DNA from: Martinezella rhizogenes
GTDB lineage: Bacteria; Pseudomonadota; Alphaproteobacteria; Rhizobiales; Rhizobiaceae
Length of the DNA stretch: 64,000 bases
Reading direction: 5' to 3'
Assembly (NCBI GenBank): GCA_013322215.1
Contig: JAAMEZ010000041.1
Coordinates: 1 to 64,000, forward strand
Position numbers and translations under genes: made by a program
Part shown: positions 53,646-60,702 of the stretch, piece after piece
Numbering within the stretch: position 1 is the stretch's first letter
Layout: each line of letters starts with the position of its first letter
Notes under the pieces: model-generated
Database searches by the model: none
What the model saw: the letters and a program-made list of their open reading frames with translations, nothing else
Told to the model about the DNA's origin: nothing

Positions 53646-54518
53646 TTAAAGCCGGATCACGCCTCTCAACACGACAATGCCTGTCCCGGAGAGTTCCGGT
53701 TCGGGCTTCAGCCGGATATGCAGAATGCTGCGGCGGCCCATCTTGGTACCTTGTTCGATCACCAATTCGTTGTTCCTGAGGTTTCCCGTGGCTGCAAGAT
53801 ACGCCGCCAGAGGGCCAGCGGCGGTTCCGGTCGCAGAATCTTCCCACAGGCCAACGGTTGGATTGAAGAACCGGGCGTAGGCAGTGTTCGGTGCTTCGGC
53901 ATCGAACGCATAGACATAGCAGCCTTCCGCCGCCGTCTTTCTCAGAACGGCGAGGAGCTTGCCGGCATCGGGTCGCGCCTCGTCAACCGTGCCGGCATTG
54001 CGAACGCGCACCATCAGATGAGCCGCGCCGGTGTCAGCGGGACGTGGCGGCGGTTCTGACAGAATGTCGCCCAGACCGAGGCCAAGGGCGTCGGCGAGAG
54101 GCGCGACATCACTGAGCGGGTCCGACAAGCGCAGCGGCGCCTGGCGCATGCGGCCGTGGACGCGACCGCCGATCAATTCGAGCTCGATCGGCAGAACATC
54201 CTGACCGATCTCCTGCTGAAAGGTCCGGGCGGTCGTCAGCGAACCGAGATTCCCATGTTCTCCTAGCCAGAGCCACGCACCGAGTGCGTTGTGGCCCGCA
54301 CCGAACACTTCCGCACCGCTTGCGGTGAACGACCGCAGTTTCCAATCGGCACGTGCGCTCCGAAGTATGAAGGTGGTCTCGGCCTGATTGAATTCACCGG
54401 CGATCCGCCGCATCACATCATCGGTAAGGTCGTCGGCGTCCTGCACCACCGCGAGCGGATTGCCGGTCAATGGCGCGTCTGCGAAGACATCAATGAGACC
54501 TGCGACCAGTTCGACCAT
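53646..54518 (-). CDS. PhzF-family isomerase/epimerase-like protein
   Basis: A 290-residue PhzF-like protein of the two-lobed diaminopimelate-epimerase-type fold. It has the N-terminal IDVFADAPLTGNPLAVV, the glutamate of the active-site loop in FNQAETTFIL (about E45), FGAGHNALGAWLWL, and the C-terminal DSATGTAAGPLAAYL. PhzF enzymes isomerise small metabolites without cofactors. It diverges from a LysR gene across a 117-base intergenic region, so the two probably form a regulator-target pair. Substrate unknown. Confidence 0.92.
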   Translation of the reverse strand: MVELVAGLIDVFADAPLTGNPLAVVQDADDLTDDVMRRIAGEFNQAETTFILRSARADWKLRSFTASGAEVFGAGHNALGAWLWLGEHGNLGSLTTARTFQQEIGQDVLPIELELIGGRVHGRMRQAPLRLSDPLSDVAPLADALGLGLGDILSEPPPRPADTGAAHLMVRVRNAGTVDEARPDAGKLLAVLRKTAAEGCYVYAFDAEAPNTAYARFFNPTVGLWEDSATGTAAGPLAAYLAATGNLRNNELVIEQGTKMGRRSILHIRLKPEPELSGTGIVVLRGVIRL

Positions 54519-54635
54519 TTTCCCTGCTGCCTTGAATGAGTTTATTTTGATAGGGTTTGACGATCAGCACTGTACAGCCGCTTATACAAATAGAAAAAGT
54601 CAAATTACTCAGCTTCAAGGTGAACTGGATTCAGC

Positions 54636-55532
54636 ATGAGTCGCTCTCGCTTGCCGCCATTGTCCGCCCTTCGCGCTTTCGAAGCCGCTGCACGGCGGGC
54701 GAGTTTCAAGGCGGCGGCTGAAGAACTCTCGGTGACGCCGACGGCCATCAGCCATCAGATCAAGCAACTCGAAGCCCATATGGGCCTGCGCGTCCTGGAC
54801 CGGTCGCCGAGAGCGGTGACGTTAACGCCGCAGGGCAAGACCCTGTACGAGGCGACGGCCTCTGGTTTCGGCGAAATCGAAAGAGCAGTCACGCGACTGC
54901 TGGCAGATACGACCCCGACGACAGTCACCCTCTCATCCACCACTGCTTTTCTCAGCCACTGGCTGGTGCCGCGGATGGACACGCTCCGCCAGGCTGTTCC
55001 GATGATCGATCTCCGGCTGCATACGTCGAACTCCGTCGAGGACTTGCGGGCGGGTGGTGTCGAGACTGCAATACGTTACGGGCGTGGTCCCTTCCCCGGC
55101 GTGGTCAGTACCTACCTTTGCCGTGACGTGATGACACCCGTTTGTAGCGCACGGCTCGGTCTGTCCCACCCTGATGATCTGCGGCGCGCTATACTGATTC
55201 ATATCGACGGACGAAACCGGCCCTCGCCGGAACCAGACTGGTTGCGCTGGTGCGCGCAGGCCGGTGTGGCCGACGTCGACACCAGTGTCGGACCCCGCTT
55301 TCCCGATAGCATGCTAGCCGTCCAGGCGGCTATCGCGGGACAAGGCGTGGTCATAGCCAGCCGGGTTCTGGTAGCGGATGCGCTTGCTGCGGGCTTGCTG
55401 ATAGCGCCTTTTTCCGGGGAGCTTGCCGGAGATGCCTATCACTTTGCCTGCGCTATTGGGTTAGAAACAAGAGCTGACATCGTCGCACTTAGGGAGTGGT
55501 TTCAGGCATCGCTCGGGCCAATGTGTCATTAA
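54636..55532 (+). CDS. LysR-type regulator (GcvA-like), divergent from the PhzF gene
   Basis: A 298-residue LysR-family regulator of the GcvA type: HTH at 1-65 (LPPLSALRAFEAAARRASFKAAAEELSVTPTAISHQIKQLE) and effector domain with LSSTTAFLSHWLVPRMD and DLRAGGVETAIRYGRG. It likely controls the divergent phzF-like gene and its own transcription. No clear symmetric operator was found in the 117-base gap. Confidence 0.92.
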   Translation: MSRSRLPPLSALRAFEAAARRASFKAAAEELSVTPTAISHQIKQLEAHMGLRVLDRSPRAVTLTPQGKTLYEATASGFGEIERAVTRLLADTTPTTVTLSSTTAFLSHWLVPRMDTLRQAVPMIDLRLHTSNSVEDLRAGGVETAIRYGRGPFPGVVSTYLCRDVMTPVCSARLGLSHPDDLRRAILIHIDGRNRPSPEPDWLRWCAQAGVADVDTSVGPRFPDSMLAVQAAIAGQGVVIASRVLVADALAAGLLIAPFSGELAGDAYHFACAIGLETRADIVALREWFQASLGPMCH

Positions 55533-55557
55533 CGGACCTCTTTCGGCAGACGTGTCC

Positions 55558-55851
55558 ATGGTCGATATGATGATCGAACTTGGTCCGGATTCTTTTGCGC
55601 CAACTCAACGCAATCTGAACGCCGGCAGTGGCGGCAATCTCAATCCGCGGCGCGCCATCATGAGAAAACCGCATATGGCGCTCACGTCACAGGCAGATAA
55701 ATGGATATTCGATCGGCTCGAGAAGCCTCTGATGCGGTCTGGCGCGCTCGATCTCACTGATCCGCGTTTCGACCTACCGGCGGTGCAAGACAGCTCCCCG
55801 GGTGTGTTTGCGACCGTCCCACAGGTGCCAACGCAGTCTCCAGAGGAGTAG
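55558..55851 (+). CDS. Hypothetical protein, 97 residues
   Basis: A short frame beginning at ATG 55558 (a GTG at 55552 is also in frame). The product contains FAPTQRNLNAGSGGNLNPRRAIMRKPHM and ADKWIFDRLEKPL; no family is recognised and there is no membrane segment or signal. The ribosome site of the next gene overlaps its stop codon (GGAGTAG), so the two are probably translated together. Codon pattern and coupling support a real gene, function unknown. Confidence 0.5.
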   Translation: MVDMMIELGPDSFAPTQRNLNAGSGGNLNPRRAIMRKPHMALTSQADKWIFDRLEKPLMRSGALDLTDPRFDLPAVQDSSPGVFATVPQVPTQSPEE

Positions 55852-55854
55852 AAA

Positions 55855-56247
55855 ATGGATATACCGCACGTCTCTCGTCAGCCACCTGAGATCGGCAGCC
55901 GAGTGAAAATCTACTTTGACCGCACGTCTGGTGATCTCATCATTGAGACCCCTAAAGGCCAGCGCAGCAGGGATTTCATGGGCGTTTGCATCAGCGACGC
56001 CGTCTTCGACACCGAGGCCACTGTAAGGGGCAGCACCCGTTGCATCGTGACGGGAACTTTTCTTGCTGTCCCGGGTTCACGTGAGAGCCGCGATATCGAG
56101 TCGGAAATCCGCGCGCAGGGCAGATCGCATCTGGAGTTTTACTGGTGGCGAGATAAGACGTGGCCACTCCGCAAAGCGCGCCTAGCGTTCATTGCGAAGC
56201 CTCATGGTGGCTTCCCGACTTCGATGGTCGTCGACGGAGGAGTCTGA
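55855..56247 (+). CDS. Hypothetical protein, 130 residues
   Basis: A small protein with a strong ribosome site (GGAG, 9-10 bases upstream) and a start three bases after the upstream stop. It looks globular and rich in beta-strands (GSRVKIYFDRTSGDLIIETPKG, SRCIVTGTF, HLEFYWWRDKTWPLRKARLAFI). I do not recognise a domain. It opens the defence-like part of the window and is convergent with the ParB-like gene. Confidence 0.55.
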   Translation: MDIPHVSRQPPEIGSRVKIYFDRTSGDLIIETPKGQRSRDFMGVCISDAVFDTEATVRGSTRCIVTGTFLAVPGSRESRDIESEIRAQGRSHLEFYWWRDKTWPLRKARLAFIAKPHGGFPTSMVVDGGV

Positions 56248-56275
56248 CAGGGGGCGCCTCGGCGCCGTCTGTAGT

Positions 56276-56677
56276 CTACAGATCAAAGATTTCGAGGCCT
56301 GGAATTATCATTTGCGCCGTTCCCAGCATTGGTCTGGGAAGTCTCGCTGCAAAGGCCTGCCGACCGCTATCGACAATTGCCATTATGCGATGTCGGCCGT
56401 CCATGACTGAGATCCAGCCCTCCTCTTTTGAGGTCGATGTCAGCACCGGAAAACCTATTGGTTGGTTGGAACCGACCCGGCGCACCCAATAGTCATATTT
56501 CCCTTGCTTGAAATCCACGCCGCCGCCTCTCCTATCGATCGACCAAAACCATGGTGAATGATTTCCGAGGTGCTGATCAAACCCAGCACTCGGCACGTGG
56601 ACGGTTACATAGTCGTCCAGGTCCGCGAGCGGCACTTTTTCATTTGAGATATAGGTGAGGCCGAGAAGGGTCGTCAT
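56276..56677 (-). CDS. ParB/sulfiredoxin-like domain protein
   Basis: A 133-residue protein with the ParB/Srx-like core: KVPLADLDDYVTV followed by WISVMDGRHRIMAIVDSGRQAFAARLP, where DGRHR resembles the GERR/GxxR box that binds nucleotide (CTP in ParB, ATP in sulfiredoxin or free serine kinase). No HTH follows, so it is not a full partition ParB. It lies 97 bases downstream of the PD-(D/E)xK gene on the same strand and could be a fourth gene of that operon. Fold assignment is moderate; function unknown. Confidence 0.6.
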   Translation of the reverse strand: MTTLLGLTYISNEKVPLADLDDYVTVHVPSAGFDQHLGNHSPWFWSIDRRGGGVDFKQGKYDYWVRRVGSNQPIGFPVLTSTSKEEGWISVMDGRHRIMAIVDSGRQAFAARLPRPMLGTAQMIIPGLEIFDL

Positions 56678-56774
56678 GGAGCGAGCATCTCTGATGGAAT
56701 TATAGGGTTGTCGTAAATCACATGAAATTGCTGGTCAGGAGGTGAAACCAACACCCCGACATAAAGTCGGCCAT

Positions 56775-57767
56775 TTAACCCTGCGTCCGGAAGCGTCGAA
56801 GGGCGCGCGGCGAACGGCGGTCAAGAAGCAGGACCCCGTCAAGGCCGGACGAAACACTTCTATCCTGCCGACCCGCATAGTTCTGCGACCGATCTTCAAG
56901 GGCAGAGAAGACCTGGGCGACACGCCTGCGACGCGTTGCTTCAGTCGGGGGCCGCTCTTGTACCAAGGCAAGGATTTCCTTGTCGATACCCAAGAACACA
57001 CCATCATCGATCTCGCGGCCGACATAACCCGCACCAACCTGATCGGATAGATCAAGTACCGGCTGATCGAGGATAAAGGAGTAGGCTCGTGTAATCGCTT
57101 CGAAGAGATCAAACGTCACGGTGATGCCGTCACCCTTTGCCGGCGGATCCAGCACTCTGCCCTCTGCACCACCGGCCTTGAACATGAAGAAGCTTGCACA
57201 GCGCGTGGTCGGCGCCCGTCCGTTGACCGTGTGAAGCGCCGAAACCTGCCCCAGTGCCTTCGCAACGGTGCTTGCGGCTGGCGCTCGGATGCGACCCTTA
57301 CTCTCGAACACGTGGCGTTCCCTTCGCTTGATGCCGATAAAGTCGGGACGCGATTTTGGAGGAGGAGGCGCTGCGCCAGCCTTCGGCACGACCGGAGCCG
57401 ATGGGGATCCCCATCGGCAGGAGGCAAGACCGGCGACATGCACGAGATACTGGACGCTCATCTGACTCTGAGCATACCAGTGCGTGAATGCCTCGCCGAA
57501 AAGGAACGAAACCCCCACCTTCTCCGACTGCTCCAAACTCCGAAAATAGGCCGTCGTGTTCAAGGAGGCATCCAGATAGCCCGTCGCCATCGCGACCAGC
57601 ATTTTCTCCCGCCAGGGGCCAACGGTACGGACAGCGGCTCGACGGCTGGGATAGCCGACGGTCAGCAACGAGCGGATGATGTCGGCATGTGTCGCTGGCA
57701 ACGTTTTCGTGCCATTCAACGCCGTAAATCGCCCCGAGAAGTTTGCGGAAGTGACTGTAACGGGCAT
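56775..57767 (-). CDS. Putative PD-(D/E)xK nuclease-like protein linked to the RES/antitoxin pair
   Basis: A 330-residue protein of no family I can name. The centre holds a restriction-nuclease-type signature: P141-D142 in SRPDFIGI, then E155-x-K157 in HVFESKGRI, separated by 12 residues, followed by a helix with glutamine (ALGQVSALH) and a strand (CASFFMFKAGG). N-terminal 120 residues are predicted alpha-helical and may bind a partner. It starts two bases after the RES toxin stop, so it belongs to the same transcript. A short hairpin (CCGAC/GTCGG, 56756-56770) stands just after its stop without a T run. Nuclease activity is inferred from the motif only. Confidence 0.6.
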   Translation of the reverse strand: MPVTVTSANFSGRFTALNGTKTLPATHADIIRSLLTVGYPSRRAAVRTVGPWREKMLVAMATGYLDASLNTTAYFRSLEQSEKVGVSFLFGEAFTHWYAQSQMSVQYLVHVAGLASCRWGSPSAPVVPKAGAAPPPPKSRPDFIGIKRRERHVFESKGRIRAPAASTVAKALGQVSALHTVNGRAPTTRCASFFMFKAGGAEGRVLDPPAKGDGITVTFDLFEAITRAYSFILDQPVLDLSDQVGAGYVGREIDDGVFLGIDKEILALVQERPPTEATRRRRVAQVFSALEDRSQNYAGRQDRSVSSGLDGVLLLDRRSPRALRRFRTQG

Positions 57768-57769
57768 GC

Positions 57770-58354
57770 CTAACGCCCAGCCCGGATCGACACCCCGATA
57801 GACCGCAGGGCGGGTATCAGGTCGGCTTGACGAACCAACTCGACCGCCGGAGAGGCGACAAGTTTCTCACCGACAGCTCGATCGTAGACCGCCACGCAAT
57901 CTGCCGCCGTGAGGCGTGAGGAATAGAGCAATCCATCGACAGCATAGGATCGAAAGATCGACTCGCTCAGTCTCTGCCCTTCCTGATGTTCCTTGCCCCG
58001 GGCTGCGTCCGTGCTGACGCCCAACCTCAGGAGGCCGGTCGTGCGCAGGTCGAGAAGAATGAGAGCATCCGTGGCCGTCACCTCAGTGACCGACCAGTCC
58101 TCGATTTCGCTCTCATCCAGCACTCGCTCCTGGGTCCCCTCGAAGCGGTCGCGCACAATCGTCTCCGCAATCGCGGTCGCGAGATCATATGCGGCATAAA
58201 GCAGTCGGAACATCTGGTTGGGGCTCGAGAATCGCGATTGGCCGAAACCCATGCCAAGCGGGGTCGACATGTGGGCTACAGGTATAATGCGGACATAAGA
58301 TTGCGGGAGAAAGGCAAGCGCGAGCTCCCGAACCGTTTGGGGATCAAGTTTCAC
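57770..58354 (-). CDS. RES-domain toxin (NAD+-consuming, MbcT/ParT-like)
   Basis: A 194-residue RES-domain protein. The arginine R22 (YVRIIPVAHMSTPLG), R41 (GQSRFSSP), a tyrosine in LLYAAYDLATAIAET and the conserved glutamate (E64) are in place, and IFRSYAVDGLLYSSRL supplies the later serine-bearing strand. RES toxins degrade NAD+ or ADP-ribosylate a target. The first gene of the pair, eight bases upstream, encodes an Xre/MbcA/ParS-type antitoxin. The order antitoxin then toxin and the short spacing are typical. The third, nuclease-like gene follows two bases downstream, which is not typical. Confidence 0.85.
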   Translation of the reverse strand: MKLDPQTVRELALAFLPQSYVRIIPVAHMSTPLGMGFGQSRFSSPNQMFRLLYAAYDLATAIAETIVRDRFEGTQERVLDESEIEDWSVTEVTATDALILLDLRTTGLLRLGVSTDAARGKEHQEGQRLSESIFRSYAVDGLLYSSRLTAADCVAVYDRAVGEKLVASPAVELVRQADLIPALRSIGVSIRAGR

Positions 58355-58362
58355 GATTCAGC

Positions 58363-59079
58363 TCAACCAAAATCGCGCTCAGCTGCATCCAGAACCTCGT
58401 CCAGATTGCCCATCTTGAGATTGTCGAGCGGCGTTCCGCCTATGCTTGGCTTCGGCTGGATCAACCATTGCCACGCTACACGCGGATTGCGGATGATTTT
58501 GGTGACCTGAGGCATGCCCTCGACCGGCCGACCATCCACAAACTGAGCCAGGGGAAAGACATGCTTTCGCTCGCCCCTGAGCAGACCGACGACAGCTCCG
58601 CGCTTGTGCCAGTCGTGCAGGGTCGATCGCTTCGTGCCGAACTTCTTCTCGATATCGCCCGGACCGGCGACCGGACCGGCCCAGTCTTCGATGCGGGTTG
58701 GCGTCGCAAATTCGTCGAGCCTGCGGCGCCCTTCCTCAATGTCTACCGATTGCCCCAGACCACCACCTCGGCTGACCTCCACAGGTTTTTCGACCGATAC
58801 CTCCGCGAGCACATGACCTGGCTTCGCAGCCAGTTCGGCGACGGCGGCTTCCACAATATGGGCGAGTTCCGTTTCGTCGTCGGCAATCCGACGCTGTTGC
58901 TCGACAGAAAGGCGCGCTGCTACCGCAGAGACCACGGCCATGACCCTGCCAGTCGCTGCAAGAGCCGGCTTTGAAAGGCCTGGATTGTGTCGGGCCAGAA
59001 CCTTGAGAACATCGGCTACCGCAGCTGGATTGACTTCTAGCTTTGCGCCCATCTGCGTTTTACGGGTGACAGCAACCAT
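58363..59079 (-). CDS. Xre/MbcA/ParS-type antitoxin
   Basis: A 238-residue protein, longer than usual for the family (about 120-150). The C-terminal part NPRVAWQWLIQPKPSIGGTPLDNLKMGN matches the toxin-binding domain of Xre/MbcA/ParS antitoxins (W-x-x-P..G-x-P). Upstream of it FGTKRSTLHDWHKRGAVVGLLRGERKHVFPLAQF looks like a winged HTH with recognition helix RSTLHDWHKRG. An N-terminal 120-residue helical extension is extra. It should neutralise the RES toxin and repress the promoter. A direct repeat of GGACAA (minus strand, 59119-59133) lies 40-55 bases upstream of the start and could be the operator. Confidence 0.8.
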   Translation of the reverse strand: MVAVTRKTQMGAKLEVNPAAVADVLKVLARHNPGLSKPALAATGRVMAVVSAVAARLSVEQQRRIADDETELAHIVEAAVAELAAKPGHVLAEVSVEKPVEVSRGGGLGQSVDIEEGRRRLDEFATPTRIEDWAGPVAGPGDIEKKFGTKRSTLHDWHKRGAVVGLLRGERKHVFPLAQFVDGRPVEGMPQVTKIIRNPRVAWQWLIQPKPSIGGTPLDNLKMGNLDEVLDAAERDFG

Positions 59080-59312
59080 CTTCGTCTTCCTTCTTGACTA
59101 CAGCCAAGATAATGCGGATTGTCCGATTTGTCCAGATTGTTGCCCTCAGATTCGGGAGCGGCCAGCACTGAGGCCCTTAGAGATTTGATGGCAAACTTAC
59201 CCTCTTTTTATCGACCTGATTTACAGACGGGCAGTTAGGCTTATTCGCGTATTACTATCGGACTTTTTAGTTTGCGTATTTTTCTACTTGGCACGAGGGT
59301 TGTCGTTTCGCA

Positions 59313-60500
59313 ATGGAAGAGCACGAAATACGGAAATGGCTGAAGGAATTTCCCGGAGCGCGCCGCGCCGCGAATGGTTTCATCATCGGCGATGAACGTG
59401 GCGAGTTCTACGTCACAGGGATCGAACCACGCGATCCAGATCTCAGCAACGAAGAACTGGTTTATGCGCCCTTCTGCTCTAAGAATGAGATTCTCCGGCT
59501 GAGGTCGTTGAGAAGCGCGCATGACTACTTGCTGCGAATTCGGGCTAACTCCGTTGCCGATTCTCCTCGAGTTACGAGGGTGCTTGCCCACCGGAAGCGT
59601 GCATTCCAGCAGAACGGTCGCCCTTGGACTCTGACGTCCTATTACGAAACCGTCAATTTGGCTCCGAGACGCTATCTTGAGCGACTGCCGAAGGCCTTAC
59701 GAAAATCCGCTCGCTCAATCCCATATGGCTACGTCCCAACCCTGGAAGTGAACGCGGCTTGCTTAAAATCCCTGGTAGGCGAGGTGATCATCGTCTCCGA
59801 AGCGTTGCGCTACTTCCTCTATTTCATGACTGTATGTTTTCATGGCGCACACTATGAATTTCCGATGGGCGACCGGATTGATGCAGCCTTAATCGCCCTG
59901 CGGACGATGATAGGGTCAGAAGCCCAGGACTTTGACATCGATCCGCGAGCTAAACTTCCAGCGAGTGTGGACGCTGCTATCAAGCGCGATGTAGACGACA
60001 TGCTCGAATTCACATTCGGGCATGAGTTTAGTCATTTGCTTCTAGGTCATATGGAAGAAGCATCTTCGACCGAAAATCTGGAGGATCTAAAAACCTATAA
60101 CCACGATCTAGAATTCAGTGCTGACCTCCACGCGATTACAGCCATCGGGTCGGATAAAGATGCAAAACTCCGCCTTTCCAACGGCGCCTATCACATATTT
60201 CTCTTCCTCCACTTAATTGAACTTTTGGGCTCCCGATTTCTCGACATACCTCGGTTTTCGGTATCCGAGACCCATCCAGCGCCGCTTGAACGGCTGTATG
60301 CGCTGAAGGCAGCGCTTGGAGATAGGAACCAACCAACAAAGCAACATCTGGACGCACTCGTAAAGCACGTCGGCGTGGTGGCCGAGGCGCTAACACAACG
60401 AATCGACGGTGCGCCGCGGAGCGATCTGTTGTCATTTTATGGCTCCATGTATTTATTTGGCCTTGGTGGTGAAATGCGAGAGGACAGAATTGATTTCTGA
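59313..60500 (+). CDS. HEXXH zinc metalloprotease-like protein of the defence island
   Basis: A 395-residue protein with a zinc protease motif HEFSHLLLGH (H237, E238, H241). A likely third ligand follows 26 residues later in LEFSADLHA (E267, with D271), an arrangement of gluzincin-type or IrrE/M78-like enzymes. No signal peptide or membrane helix is visible, so it is cytosolic. The first 230 residues (helical, with PRRYLERLPKALRKSARSIPYGYVPTLEVN) match nothing I know. It diverges from the RES antitoxin operon and is followed after 202 bases by the helicase-nuclease on the same strand. Phage-exclusion proteases such as Lit offer a precedent for this motif in abortive infection; homology is not claimed. 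Confidence 0.7.
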   Translation: MEEHEIRKWLKEFPGARRAANGFIIGDERGEFYVTGIEPRDPDLSNEELVYAPFCSKNEILRLRSLRSAHDYLLRIRANSVADSPRVTRVLAHRKRAFQQNGRPWTLTSYYETVNLAPRRYLERLPKALRKSARSIPYGYVPTLEVNAACLKSLVGEVIIVSEALRYFLYFMTVCFHGAHYEFPMGDRIDAALIALRTMIGSEAQDFDIDPRAKLPASVDAAIKRDVDDMLEFTFGHEFSHLLLGHMEEASSTENLEDLKTYNHDLEFSADLHAITAIGSDKDAKLRLSNGAYHIFLFLHLIELLGSRFLDIPRFSVSETHPAPLERLYALKAALGDRNQPTKQHLDALVKHVGVVAEALTQRIDGAPRSDLLSFYGSMYLFGLGGEMREDRIDF

Positions 60501-60702
60501 CTTTCAACCTTGGACGTCTGTGAATTAGTGGATGCAGAAAACATGGTTTGTCATCCTGCTCCTGCCATATCGTTAGGCGTCAGTAACGCCCGCCGAAAAA
60601 ATAACCTGCAACACGTCTTTCTAAGTAGTAGGTATTTTCAATGCCTCTCTCTTGGGCATACATCTGTTAAAGCAGAACTGTCGGTAAAATGGGGGGCAAG
60701 AG

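Noticed and set aside
56756..56770. Hairpin CCGAC/GTCGG after the nuclease-like gene as a terminator
   Set aside because: Five-base stem without a following T run; too weak to call.
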